Shown: positions 1 to 12,400 of the stretch, piece by piece
Layout of the letters: the number at the start of each line of letters is the position of its first letter
How positions within the stretch are numbered: the stretch's first letter is position 1
From: Oscheius onirici
Taxonomy: Eukaryota; Nematoda; Chromadorea; Rhabditida; Rhabditidae
Length of the DNA: 64,000 bases
Direction: 5' to 3'
NCBI GenBank assembly: GCA_932521025.1
Contig: OW051471.1
Span: 8,370,001-8,434,000 of the forward strand
Position numbers and translations under genes: made by a program
The notes under the pieces: generated by a model
What the model saw: only the letters and a program-made list of their open reading frames with translations
Told to the model about the DNA's origin: nothing
The model's database searches: none

Positions 1-2803
1 TGGTGTCTGCTCTCCTTCCTGCCAGTCATCCAATACTTCCCATATCATTATGAAGATGTTAATTCTTGTTTGAACTTCTGGAAAAGAACCCGAGCTTTGA
101 GACGTTCGTTTGCCGCCCTCTCTCAATGACCACATGTGTTGTGTTGTTGTGCGAGCAAAGGGGGAGAGAGAGCCTCAAAGATTATTATGGCTTCTCTGAT
201 CGAGTCGGGTACATATATACCTTACTGTCTCGCTATCAACAAAACAAACATACACTGTCCTCTATTTCTTTTTGATCACTATTTAGGCAAGGTATTTTCC
301 TTCGATTTCTAGATCCCTTCAAACCACCGGCAACTTTTAGAGTAAAAACATCTAATCAGAAGATTTTACCAGAACACGTGAATAACTAAAGATTCGGTTA
401 ACTCCTATACTTTAATTTTGCATGCCCGAGCATAATGTCAAAAGATGTTTTAGCTCCGATCTTTTAATCTCACCTCTCCCCCGAGCAATAAAAAGAACGG
501 AACACCGAGAGAGTTGGTCAAACATCAGCTTTTTCTAGCTATCCGTATGCAAACTGCTTCGAGCTGCCACAGCTGATGATCCACTAGATGTTCTTTCTGG
601 ATAAACAACAAAGTCCTCCCCAATTTCGTCGCTCTGAAATTCTCCTGAGCGCAGTGACGCAAAACACACGCGGTCGGGTCTTTTTTTTTGAGCTGTGTGC
701 TCTTTGTTCAAAAAACTATGCTAAATGAAAACTTCGTCTTATTTGGATCAGTTGATGCCTTGATGATCAGTTGGATTTTGATGACTAAGTGATTCATCGA
801 GTGAGCAAAGCACTCTTGATATTCTTTGTGTAAAGTGAACCTTTCAGATCCGGCTCACTTTTCGAAACGCAGTTTTTTGGATACCAAAAGTCTAATCTTT
901 TATGCTGGAAACATACTAACAATCTGGAGATCTAACCTTTTCTAATGTTTCTCGTAAACAAATGTTCATAATCTCCCCATTTTATACTTTTTGTATTAAC
1001 CAGTCTGAATATAGGCTTACAACTAGTTTTACCTTTGAACTTTGCGGAAATGTTCTCTCGTTTCTGGGAAGTGTAGGTTGCGCTGTTTTTGCATCAAAGC
1101 CCTGTCATAGCTTCCTTTTAGCTCTCAGCTGTGTCCCGATCTGTGTTCTCCTTTAAAAAGCTTTCGTTCAGGTAGTCGTTTATCTGTCCAAAGCTCATCT
1201 ATCTTCTCTGCTTTTGTCCTCTGGTCATTTTGATAAGCTCCTGTCTATCTCCCCGTTCGTACTTTCTCTCGAATCCGCACTAATTATTTACGTAATGGAG
1301 TCGAAAATCACTGACAGAGGTCAAACAAGTTGCGATCTGACCTTCAATATTGACAGAAGAAGCCCCTCATAAATAGTCTGTGAACTTGACTTTTCCTTCA
1401 AAATTATCTTTTTTGTTGGACCAAGTTCTGTTGCCTTCTTTAGTTCTCTCAGCGGATGAGCTTTGATGCAGTTGCGATCACTGATCAGTTTATTAACCCC
1501 ATCTGCTCTTTTAACAGCAGCCGCAGACCGGTGGTTATCAGGAAGCCCAGCCTACAATGCACATTGTCCTGTTAAACCTTCATCACTACGGAAAAGCGGT
1601 GTTTGGATCTGGTACTTACAAATAGAGTACGACGAAAGTTTGTAGCGGACTTTTGACTATAAATTATGCGCTTTGAAGCGTTTGGCTCCAGAATCAGTAG
1701 AAAACCTCATTGGGGAGACTATTATCTTCATTCCATTCATGTTCAGCCATTTTTCGCTCCCACGCATTCGACAAAATTAGTTCAATTGAGACTCTAATGA
1801 AATCGCGACCATTATCATTTGTCTGATTCGTTTTGGAAAGCAGTATTTTCGTGTGTTCGTCTCGGGAATGCTGTTCAGTACAGAATGTTTATCCCAACTA
1901 AAATTAGAGCTTTCCAATCACAGTTCTCGATAAACAAAATGAGGTTTCGCGTTTCTGCTCAACAATGCTGGAGACGGTGTTTGTTCTCTGAAGGCTCTCT
2001 TCTGATCTCGGCTAATTTCTGATTCTTTCCCTCGGTTTACCCTTCAACTCGATGCCTAATCCAGAACCTCAAAGATTTGTCACGTAGACAGACCCCACTC
2101 CAAAATATCATCATTTGATACGCCAATTTGTAGAGTAGGAACACTTGGTCTCAGTAGTCGAGTAGCCTTATCTCAAAGTCTGCTGATCGCTCTTCTAATC
2201 CCTTTGTCGCGGAAAAACGGATCCAACTCTCTCCCTTCTGCTTCTGTTCAAATATAGCCACAGCAGCTCGTTCGTCTTATCGCAGGTTCCCTGCGGCCTC
2301 TTGATCATTACTTTTCTCTGAAAATAGCGTCATCGACAATGTTCTCTCGCTTTCAATAAACTGATTGTGGGAGCAACTGATGCAAGAGATACCGCAAACC
2401 GAACTTTCATTCTTTGCTACTTTAGTCGCTCTAGATATTTTCTTGCTCCTTCTGTTTTCTCGAATTCCCATTATGGCAGCTGATTGAGTCAATTCACGTG
2501 TTCAGTTCTTTACTTTATCCTTCAACAGTTCTGTTTCTGACAATATACTCACCTTTCGTATATGTTCTTTCTTGTAATGAGAGCTACAGTTTTTCTGTCT
2601 TTTTATTGACTTCTCTGTTTTTCTACACGACGGTTCCAAAAAGTTTACGCTTGATCTTTTCCCTCTTGTTGATCGGTACACACTCCGCTGTCAATTTACT
2701 CAGCTTAAGAGCTCGAGTAAATGAAAAACAACCGGACTCATGGTACCGTTCTGCACCATCTTCTCCCTTTTTCTGCTTTCCGAACACTTCTATTTTCAGA
2801 CCA
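1..2803. other. Intergenic, no gene recognised
   Basis: I see no convincing exon on either strand in this 2.8 kb. It is AT- and pyrimidine-rich with many short T runs, and its open frames lack family resemblance and splice continuity. It lies upstream of the SLC17-type gene and may hold its promoter or 5' non-coding exons. The left edge could also hold the end of a gene outside the window. Confidence 0.5.
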
Positions 2804-4797
2804 ATGGTTGCGGAAAAACCACGAGAAAAGTTGTTGGAAAAACAGCCACTGGAAAATGGAAACTTCAAGCCAAAGTCTAAAAGGGCTCGTGAGTTAGATA
2901 ATTAATTTGTTCGGAAGGAGTTTTTAGCCTTATTTCATCCGCTCTCGAGACGATTTCACATGATCCTTTTGCTCATTTTCGGATTTGGATGCACGACGTT
3001 CATGAGGGTTCACATGGCAATCACCATGACCTGTATGGTCAATTCAACAGCTGTGGCTCTTATCGAGGAAGAAATGTACAGGGATAGACAAACAACCTGG
3101 GTACCAGAAGAGAACTGGCCGAATGTCACCACCACGGTTTGTAGCTGGAGATTAGAAGATCGGAAGGGTTCAATTCAGGCAGAACCTTTGTATTCAACAC
3201 ATTCTACAGGTGCCCAGTGCGATAAGGTCACAACAGATGGACATCATATCGTTGTGGATTATGGAGTGAGTTGAGAGATTTCATTGTCAGGCCAGCACTT
3301 CATTCAGACTTCTCTAAACGGAGTAAAATATACCATTTTTAGGGATCGCTTGCCTGGACTCATCAGCAGCAAAACTTTGTCTTCTCCGGAACTTTCTGTG
3401 GAGCGCTCTTTGTTGCTCTTCCAGCCATGAAAATAGTGCAAGAAGGTTCTCCAAAAATAGTTTTGATGGTGGCCATGATAATCTACGTCTCCTCGTCGGT
3501 CATCACCCCGTTCATTGCCAACAATCTCGGAGTCTTCCCGACGTGGTGTGTCCGAGTTGCAATGGGTTTTGGCGAAGGAGTCGTCATTCCGACGATCAAC
3601 GCCATCATTTCCAATTGGTTCCCAACAGAAGAAAGGAGTACAGCCTTGGCTCTGTTCACCACAGGAAACCAAATGGCCGGAGCTGCTGGTCAACCGGCCG
3701 CTGCGGCTCTTTGTGCCTCGTCCTTCGGATGGCCAGCCATCTTCTACACTTGCAGTACGTTTTTCCTCAAAACATCGATCAAACGAATTTCAGCGATCAT
3801 GGGAAGTATTTGGATTGCGCTCTGGTTCTTCGGAGCTGCTAGTCGTCCGTCCGACTGTAAGGTTATGACCACGGCGGAGCGGGAATATTTAACGGGGAAG
3901 GTCGTAACAGCGCCGAAGAAGAAGATCCAAGCTCCATACAGAGCAATTTTTACGTCTGCTCCATTTTGGGCCCAACTTCAGTCCCATTTCGTCATCAACA
4001 TGATGATGTCTCTGTTACAAATCTATCTGCCCAGCTACTTGAAAGACGTCCTTCGTCTGCCTGTCGTGGCTGTATGTTATTTCGTTATTCTTCATAAACT
4101 GAATTTTAGAACGGTGCCTTCATCGCCCTTCCGAACGCCTGCCAGATATTGGCTAAAATCGCTTGGGGAATGTTCATGGACTATACCAAAGCCAAGAAAA
4201 TGTTGACTCCAACGTTATGTGTCAAACTTTCACAAGGAATTGGTAAAGTTATCGAAGAAATGAAATAACAGAAGTGATGTTCAGCAAACTTTGGTGGATC
4301 TGTCTTCTTCGTCTGTATTTGTATCTTTATTGACTGTAGCAATCCAGCGACGGCACTCTTCCTCTTCTGTCTGTTGTTAGTTTTAAACCTGTTTTCAGTT
4401 ACAAATCTCAGCAATCTTTTTGTTAACAAAACATTTCAGATACTGCTGTTTGAGTACTTTCACCAGTGGTTTTTACACTTCGCTTCTCTCCCTGGCTCCT
4501 CGGTACACAGCCACTCTATCCTCCTTCTCCCAATTGGCCGCCATGATCGGACGTCTCTGTACCCCATTCGTCGTCGGTCTCGTCAAGAAAACTGGCTCCG
4601 AGAACGAATGGGAAGCTCTCTTCTATCTCATGGCTGCTGTCTCCACAATCTCCGGCCTAATTTTTGTCATTTTCGGCTCAGGAGACGTTCAAGACTGGGG
4701 CAAGGACGACCCAGAAGCTCCAGCTACTGTACATATTCCTCTGGTTGAGACGACCAAGTCCACGTTGGACTTGAATGTTGAAGTTGAGTTAGAGTAG
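2804..4797 (+). CDS. SLC17-family anion transporter (MFS)
   Basis: Multi-exon gene (about seven exons) for a major facilitator of the SLC17 type (sodium/phosphate cotransporter, sialin and vesicular glutamate transporter group), which moves organic anions across plasma or vesicle membranes. Exon 1 (2804-2888) gives a short basic cytoplasmic start. The frame resumes at 2928 with a membrane segment followed by RVHMAITMTCMVNST, where SLC17 proteins have the conserved RV(N/H)..VAMVCMVN stretch. The large luminal loop carries several N-x-T/S sites. Later segments include NWFPTEERSTALALFTTGNQ (3611-3670) and LAPRYTATLSSFSQ near the C-terminal half, both typical of the family. The intron before the last exon (about 4370-4439) has an ambiguous donor; CTGTCT|gttgtt keeps the frame. 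A polyadenylation signal aataaa lies near 4885. Substrate cannot be told from sequence; C. elegans has many such paralogues. Confidence 0.88.
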
Positions 4798-4883
4798 AAT
4801 TTTTTGGGTTCTTGTGTGAAAAGATATCATCTCATTGTTGCGGGTAGTCACGGTTGTTTTTGTCTCGAGGTTTGTTGCTCACT

Positions 4884-4890
4884 TAATAAA
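4884..4890 (+). terminator. Poly(A) signal of SLC17-type gene
   Basis: The hexamer aataaa follows the stop codon by about 90 bases, a usual spacing for a nematode 3' end. The convergent synaptophysin gene ends at 4973, leaving a tail-to-tail gap of only about 175 bases. Confidence 0.6.
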
Positions 4891-4972
4891 TATCAGCTTT
4901 TTACTCTTAAAATTTTATACATGGTGATCTGACCGAGAGGAGAAGAAAAACCCGCACTTTAAACAAGGAGAA

Positions 4973-6188
4973 TTAACCAATGACACCCGGGTTTTCCGCG
5001 TTTCTGGGAGCGATTTCCTTCCAAATGTACCAGCAGTTGAAAGCGAAACTCAGGACACAGACCCAGTCACAGATCTGTAAAACTTTTGTTTAAAAAAGGT
5101 GTAAAACTGCTTGCTCACCACAGAAATGGCCAGTTTTCCGTTGTTTGTATCACGAACCAAACCAAGATCGGTAAAAGTCGCGTTGCCGAAGTTTGGGTTT
5201 TCTTTTATCAGTTTGGAGATTTCTTCTTCTCTGAAAGGAGTGAAAATAGAAATGTCTAAAAATAGATTACCCAGTGCTGTAACCAATGGTATTGGATCCA
5301 GCCCACCAGATGGAAGAGCAGAAGAAGAAGAGCACAAAGAAGAGTACGGTAGCGGCAAGATCCTGAGAAAAAAAACATTAAACCGTGAGAGTTCAAGTCT
5401 TACAGCAAGTGCGAATCTCTTGTTTTCTTGATAAAGATCCCAGAATATTACGTAGAAGAAAGTTGTGGCAAGGACCAGCACGAGAGCTGTCACATTGACG
5501 AAATAGAAGAAACCGGAAGATCCTCCGGCATCGTTGTCAGACTTCCAGAAATTTATATTAGTGGCAGGGGTACAGGTCTTGGCCACTTTTACGCTCGATA
5601 GTCTGTAAGATACATGTGTCAGTTGAACAATTAAATCCTTCTTTTAGATACTTGTCATATTGATAGCAACCAAAAACAAACTGGAATGTGTGCCTGAAAT
5701 CGAGGTAGTCAGCTGTTCAGTTTGTCTTCATCGCAACAAATTGCAGTGGGGATGGCGAAAGGGGAAGGAAAAGTAAAGAAGATCAGTGACAGTGAGTTCT
5801 GACAGTGAATTCAAGACAGTGAGTTCTCTCCAAATCAATTGTTATTGAGATGCAACCAGTCTAGGCCTTTTTGAAACTTGCACTCACTCTATTTTTAGGC
5901 CTTTTTTCATTCAAAACAGACTATCTATTTTTTGTCTGATTTTACAGAAAAAAGCAAAAACTCACGTGAAAGTGGATGCCTGGATCGAGACTTGGTGATC
6001 CGTCTCATTTACAACTTTGGGGCAATTAAAAGTCATCGAGAAGGACCACGAGTTGACCGCTGCGATGGCAATTACAATAAACAACTGAACTTATTTTGAA
6101 AGAAGACAAACAATAGAAAACTTACAAATTCAATTATTCGAATCATTCCAAGCGGATATTTGAAGACTGATACATGTGGCTCCGGCAT
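4973..6188 (-). CDS. sph-1: Synaptophysin homologue (MARVEL domain)
   Basis: Six-exon gene for a four-pass synaptic-vesicle-type membrane protein. Reading on the minus strand: MPEPHVSVFKYPLGMIRIIE leads into the first membrane helix; the intravesicular loop contains N-glycosylation sites and FQFVFGCYQYDK; then KLSSVKVAKTCTP with a loop cysteine. Helix 2 ends in VIFWDLYQENKRFAL, followed by DLAATVLFFVLFFF, the third helix, which matches the DxxAT motif of synaptophysins. The last helix ends WYIWKEIAP. Every intron junction tested keeps frame, including the split Lys codon at about 5595. No Tyr/Pro/Gly-rich cytoplasmic tail follows, so the protein stops soon after helix 4, as in invertebrate forms. 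The start is the Met of MPEP; an in-frame Met further upstream exists but lacks the family start. Confidence 0.85.
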
Positions 6189-6832
6189 CTGCAATATGGA
6201 GAGAATGAGACTGCTTTGTTGGAAATGGATGAGCGAGAGTGAATCGGATCGATGGAAACGACCTTGTTTGTTCAAAGCTGACAGTGAGAACGAGTGGAGA
6301 ACAGTTGTTGACGGACTAGAAGATACTCCCAATGAAAATATATAAAGAGGATTATGACGGGAGAGGTCAAAGCGAAACTGGTTTCGTGCAGCACTTTCCC
6401 GTGGGAAAACAGTACAGACATCTGAAGAACTTGGCCGAAAAAATACGGGTATGACTGTCCACGAATGACCTATGCGCCAGCGTTTATTGTGGCCGACAGA
6501 TCGATCGGACGACCCTTATCAGGTATTACTACTGGCAACAACAAAAAGGAGGCGAGTGTGGGAGCGAGAGAGACGGGTTCCGATAATCGATAGAGGCCGT
6601 CCAAGTTGTTTGTTCTCTTGCGATCAGCTGATCACTCACTCGTTCGTCAATATCGAAGAATCTTGCGAAATGCATGAATCCTTTCCTGTCTACAAACGTT
6701 TATGCTGTCTTTAACGTTTTTGTCTTGGGTTCTTGTGAATCTTACCATCAAAACATTAAAGACCTTTGAAATATGATTCGATTGAATGGCAGGGAGCTAA
6801 AAACTTTATATACAGACAATGTGAGTTTCCTA
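6189..6832. other. Intergenic, nothing recognised
   Basis: This stretch lies between the start of the synaptophysin gene and the 3' end of the protease gene, both on the minus strand. It should hold the synaptophysin promoter. No exon with family resemblance was seen. Confidence 0.5.
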
Positions 6833-8312
6833 TTATTGCATCAGATCGTAGACAATATCTACGGGTCTTCTGTAAGCGAGTTCTGTATCAGGATGTCCAA
6901 GTTTTCTCAGCTCGCTTAGTACGGACTCAAGCTTCTCTCTTTCAAAGACTGCCTGATCTCTTGCGTTGCCTGGACAGATCCCTGTAGCTTGACAGATCCA
7001 CCAGTTTTGACGAGAAACGATGACATTGATGTCTTCTGCATCAACTGAACATTCTACGTGGTATGGACAGAAAGAACGTGCTGTTTTCTCCTCTGGTGAA
7101 GCGATCAAAGGCGACCCAACAGTAGGTGCCAGCCACTAAGATTCCTGCAACATCTGCTTTTCCATCTTCGCGGAAAGTGATTTGTCCAGAGCCGCTGTCG
7201 CCCTGAATCTTTTCTGCTTTCCTTCAAGTATGTTCTCACTCCACAAGCAAGACTCTTCACATCCGAAGAACAGATCAGGTTCTCGTGATTAGCAGAATTC
7301 AGCGAACATTTCTCTTTTGTCGCTGTTTCTAACTTTCTCAGTATTCCAGCCGGTGTTTTTAGCACTGTATAGTTGTATTCTGTAGCTATTCTGAAAGTTT
7401 TTTGTCCATTCGATGTAAAGGAATTCCTACAGCATAGCTGTTCCGAAACCAAACATGACCAAATCTGTTGCAGGATCGAGGTTCTTGGTGCTGAGACAGG
7501 CTGGTTGTACCAGGTCGGAGAATTCGATATCGTTCTCCAACTCGATGATTGCCGCGTCCCCTTGCCAGAAATTGAAATGGACATTGTAGCATTTGCTGAG
7601 AATGTACTCGCGAGAAAGCGTAATCTGAAAAAATGGAATGTTCCTGCCAGAAGTTCTCTTCATGTTGAAAAGCCTTTCCTCTTGGAATGACCGCATAATT
7701 TGTACTCCGTTATTTGAATGAAATGCTAGGAAATCGAAACAGCCCAACATGACCTACTGAATGTGAGAGCAAAAAAGTAGTTCACCTTCTTGATTTTTAT
7801 TCCTCTCGGCTTCGGCTTGAACTCTGTGGTACAGTTTTCCCAGATGCAAACTTCAGGAGCAACTACCAAGTAATTCTCCAAACTTGCCTCCGATTCAACG
7901 ACGTCATAGTCGGCAGCAATTGTTTTGTTGTTCGTGCTAGAAATTAGTTTTCTTTGTACAATCTGTACAACCAACCAGTCAAAATCGAAGACTCGATCGA
8001 CACAATGAGCTGCTGTAAGAACATGGCGTGAGCTGATTAAAGTTCCTGTACAGATGACTTCGCTGCTGTTGAAAACTAAGGTTTCTTTAATTTAATTTCA
8101 ATAATTTTCTCACGATCCATGTCGTCTTCAAGAAACGAGGCATATTTCAGTGCCACTGACCATGGCCCCTCTCTTCTCGTGGCTTCAGGTGTGTTCATCG
8201 ACCTTCGTGCTCTTGACGGCAGTTGTCTGCTTCCGCAACTTGCTTGAAGATGATTATTTTCCTCTTCCGTTAGAGGAACAGCAACAGCCGTCGAAATCAG
8301 AAATAGTGACAT
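6833..8312 (-). CDS. Trypsin-like serine protease, DUF316 type, possibly broken
   Basis: Secreted S1-family protease of the nematode type, paralogue of the gene at 17007. A signal peptide (MSLFLISTAVAVPL) is followed by the shared motif SMNTPEA.R.E.PW. The catalytic triad is present: His in SRHVLTAAHC, Asp in WQGDAAIIELEND, Ser in GDSGSGQI. Exons join cleanly at about 8114, 7970, 7772-7626 and 7433-7391 in the minus direction, and the last third matches the paralogue (NWWICQATGICPG against AAWICQVSGVCPS). One junction fails: between the block ending FDRFTRGENS (about 7078) and the block starting VDAED (about 7047) no GT-AG intron of 30 nt or more keeps the frame. It also lacks the C-terminal EB modules of its paralogue and stops after YDLMQ. 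An upstream in-frame Met at 8405 exists, but the signal peptide favours 8312. It could be a real gene with a 25-nt or non-canonical intron, or a young pseudogene. Confidence 0.7.
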
Positions 8313-8646
8313 CGTAAACGAGGGTAGTTTCAACCGAGTGATACCTTCTTTTATAGAATTTCGTCTGTTTGCTTTTGTTTGGTGTTCTATGGAAGGGCCG
8401 GTCATTGTTTCACAGCAGCTGGTCAGTACATTCAGAGCTAAATTTGTATGGTTCCTGGATGCAGAGCTAGTGAATCAGAGTGATCTGTGGTGCAGCAGCC
8501 AGAGTTGTAAAGAGTAAAGAGTGTTCCTCGTGAGTCAGAGATGATAATTGGTCGGAATCTCGTGGCGCCGGATCATCCCCATTGATATAAAACTCCATTC
8601 GAGTGGATTTCCGCCATACCATCTGGCGTCATCTCTTTGTCAGAAA
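8313..8646. promoter_or_regulatory. Divergent promoter region
   Basis: This stretch separates the minus-strand protease from the plus-strand secreted-protein gene and so must serve both. A TATA-like gatataaaact lies at about 8583-8593, roughly 55 bases before the plus-strand ATG. The rest shows nothing I can name. Confidence 0.4.
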
Positions 8647-9349
8647 ATGAACAGGCTTCTGTTGTTGCTCTCATTTTTCTCCATCAGTTTCTGCTATCTG
8701 GACGTGACGCTTTTCCAAATTGACCGCCGATTTGAAGATGACCACGGAAACGTAAATCCCTATAGACTTGCCAAGCGACTGTATCACGTGAGATTTTCCG
8801 CAAGATTCAGTAATCAGAAAGCTTCAGACCGTCTACCAGAATATCTCAACAAACGCCACGAATAAAGAAGCTTGGGCTCAACTCCACACTTCAATTTTCA
8901 CTGCCTATTCTGCTCATTCTGCCCAAAAGATTGAATCAATTTTCGCTGCTCTTGCTGTCATAACCGACCAAGTCTTTATGGCCAATCAAGAAATTTACGT
9001 TGGAAATTATATTGACACGTTCAATCAGTTGCTAACTGGAAGACGAACAGCTTCCACTGCCACTCAAAGAGGTGGCAAGTTGATGCAATCCATCGCTCAG
9101 ACCTTCCAACAGGGAATCCTCGGCCCGATTACTACAATATTCTACAATCCACTCGAGTTAGTTTTTGTTCTTTAGCAAAGCAAGACTTTTTTCAGTACTG
9201 AAATGATTGCTACTCTGAACGAGACGGAAGTATTCACCTACAGGAGCAGTCTCTTCAATCTTTTCGACTGTCCGGCTTCTTACATGGGATACGGGAGCTA
9301 TGGCATGGGACATGGGGGTGTGGATTACATCGATTACAACAGACCGTGA
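8647..9349 (+). CDS. Orphan secreted protein
   Basis: Three-exon gene for a secreted protein of about 210 residues that I do not recognise. The N-terminus [16 protein letters not shown] is a clear signal peptide. A 34-nt first intron (about 8789-8822) restores frame into [18 protein letters not shown], with two N-glycosylation sequons, followed by a largely helical Gln/Ala/Thr-rich middle. The second intron splits an Asp codon near 9157. The C-terminus is a short Gly/Tyr/Met-rich segment ([13 protein letters not shown]) ending in YNRP. There is a single late Cys. The helical middle with no obvious catalytic motif fits a structural or binding protein; no function is claimed. Its 3' end abuts the receptor cyclase gene tail to tail (133 bases). 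Confidence 0.65.
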
Positions 9350-9481
9350 AAGAAGGAGTAAAAATGTTAATAGTGGCTCTCTCGTAAAAAAAGATTAGAT
9401 TTATTGAAAATACAGAGAAAACCGGGAGGAGGATACATGGATTCAACTGCTTCTTGCACTCAACTTTGACTGTACTTGGCG

Positions 9482-12400
9482 TCACTTTGATGCCGCGCTC
9501 GTCTTCTGCATAGGCATATTGAACTGCGGCATTGAGCTCTGCTGTTGGGTAGAACCCAGCAGATTTCCGAATGTCGAACCAACTCCCTTTGCCGTCGGAG
9601 CCATGTAGGTTCCAGAACTGTCGTGATGAGTGCCCAGCAGCCAGAACGTTCTGCAGAGTCCTTTTCCCTGAAGATTTTTTTTTGAAGACAATAATGTTTA
9701 CACAAACCTTGATAGGAATTTCTCCGCGGAGTTCAGTCGAGAATTCGGGGAAGTCCTTGTTCAGTAGATTATTGGAACTTTCACTGATCTGGGTGCGGCC
9801 AGCTTCTCCGTTCGATTCCATTCTAGAAGACATGTTGACAGTGTCTCCGAAGAGACAGAAACGAGGAGCGTTGAGACCGACCACAGCAGCAGCAACAGGC
9901 CCTCAAATATTGTTGTTTGGTCTACAGAAACAGCTCAAACCTGAGTGGAAACCGAGACGACATTGGATTCGAGTGGCTGGCTTATGTGGCACCTGGAACT
10001 CGAGGAGGAACTTGTGGACATCCAAGGCAATACAGGCAATCTCGTAGATCTAAAAAAGTTGGAACTTTTCGCGTTTTTTCTGACTAACGTGTTTGTTTCC
10101 ATTTTCTTCAGGAACTCCTGAAACGACCATATAAGCGTCACCAATGGTCTCCACCTGAAATTATTTGAATTTTGGATTGTTCTGAAAACTTCTTTTTTCA
10201 AGCGGCAAACGTTTTCGGTATATTGTACAACTAACCTTGTAGGCATCTCTTCTTGCAATGAACTGATCAAAACCGTCAAAGACTCCATTCAAGACATTGA
10301 TAACTTGGAGAGGAGTCGCATCACGGCACATTTCAGCGAATCCGACAATGTCTGAGAAGAGAATCGTAGCTCCGGTGTAGGTCTTTGGCGGGACTGGACG
10401 ACCCATCTTCAGCTCGTTAGCCACGTAAGTGGGCAGTAGTTGTCCAAGAAGACGATCAGCTCTCTGGTTGGCCTCTTCCAACATTCCAGTTCTCTCAGCC
10501 ACCAACTTTTCCAGATTGTTTGCGTACTGTTCCATCATTCTCATCATCTGATCCACCAAACTTCCTTTCCTAAATCGCTCGTTCTAATACTGGCTCCGAC
10601 TCACACTTTGAGGTATGTCTCAACGTTAAGCTTAATCCTTCGCAAGCTGGGTCTCATCTCCGGCGTCTGATTCCAGCAGTCATTAATCAAATTGGTCAGA
10701 TCCATGTTGAGCACCTTGTTTGCTTGAATCTGCGGTTTCATGACCTTCGATCCGTCTTTGATCATCTCGACGAGCTCTAAACTGAAAATAGCAAGATTTA
10801 GGAATGAATCATACGATTTAAATCTGTGCCTTCGGAGAACGGCATCTGGCGGAAGATGATTTCTGAAAGCCATTATCTATTTCAGGGAAGGGAATGAACT
10901 CTTACCATACATGATGAGACCAAAGCCGTAGATGTCTCCCATAGATCTTCTGGTCATGGTCTGTTTCACCCAGTCCTGGTCGACACGTCTCGCACGATTC
11001 TTTTCTCGGTTCTTCAACAGTTCTGGAGCTTCGTACAGCTGACTGGTAGCCTGTGTGGCTTGCGACTTGTCGTCAGCCCCCTTCAACGCATCCCGACTGA
11101 TACTCTGCTGCTTCTCCCAGCGTTCCAGAGGCTCAGCAATACCGTAGTCGGTCAACTTGACCATCCAATTTCTGTCGATCAGACATGACCACGGGGTGAG
11201 GGAGCCGTGATAGCCAATGGGCGATGCGTGCAAGTATTCCAATCCTCCGATGATATCTTTGATGAAGGCGGCTACAAAGTCTTTTTGTTTACAAAAAGAG
11301 GGAGTTTTACCATGGAACTTGGAATCGAGAGCAATGTTGTCGTTGTAGACAATGTCCTGGAGAGTTCCTCTAAAAGTTAAATAGGTTTGTGAAGCAAGAT
11401 TTCATTACCTTGAACAGAACTTCCAAACAAGCAAGATTTCTTCTTTTTCATTGAACGAAATTCCGAGGAAAACATTCAGATTATCATGAACAGCCTGCTT
11501 CATCTAAACCAATTCCTCTTTCTTTCCAACTTTTCAGAATACCTGAGTCAAAAGCTGTTTGTCCTGTCTTATAAACGTAATCGGTCGTCTTTGAGTGTAT
11601 TTGTGGTAGATGGCATGAGTGTTCGTTCCAACGATGGCATGATTTCTGGTTCCGTACATCGTGTTACTCAACTTGGTTCTCGTTGATCCCAGAGAGAGCT
11701 ATTTTCTCCAATTATCAAATCTTCGTATAGTTGGCTTACCATACTGCGGACCTGCTCCTCGTCGATAAGTTGAAGATCATCCCGATAAATACGGAAAGGC
11801 AGCTTATCCAGGGCCTTCTTCTCCAAAACACGATGGAGGATGTAGGCTCCGATGGCGAGAAGAATAAATACGAGCAGGAGAGAGCCTCCTAAATATTTCA
11901 ATTTCAAGTTTCGGAAAAAAACTAACCCAAAATGAGTAGAGTGTAGTCGCACTTTTCGTTTCTAAAGCCGCAATCTGGCTCATCTTTGGGCATTCTTCTG
12001 TCGACCGAAGGCCAAAAATCTCTCATCAAATCGGTAACAATAATATCGTAACAGCCAGTCTTGTTCAGGATTCCATCACAGTTCTTCTCAATCATCGTCG
12101 GCTCCATGTGAACCATGGACATGACCTGATTCTTTTGTATTTTTTAATGTAGAAAAAGTACCTGATCAGTGTTTGGAGCAACAAAGAAGCCTCGATAGAG
12201 TGGCGCTCTTTCGGCTCGATCATCCATTGTTACCTTACCTGAAGCGATTCCCGATCCACCGACCATTCCATTGAACGTCATTTTTCTCATGCTCTTCAGC
12301 ATCATTCGGCCATTTAGAATGTTCTCGGGCTTGCCGGTCTCATTGATGATTTTTCTGGCTGCCATGGCGTATAGTTTCAGAGCATCGAAGAGGTAAAGAT

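Noticed and set aside
2498-2905. 135-codon open frame upstream of and overlapping exon 1 of the SLC17-type gene
   Set aside because: Only its last 28 codons (from the Met at 2804) fit the transporter. The part before is pyrimidine-rich, hydrophobic noise with no family resemblance.
9571-10047. 158-codon plus-strand frame
   Set aside because: It is the antisense of the guanylyl cyclase catalytic exons, whose motifs are unmistakable on the minus strand.
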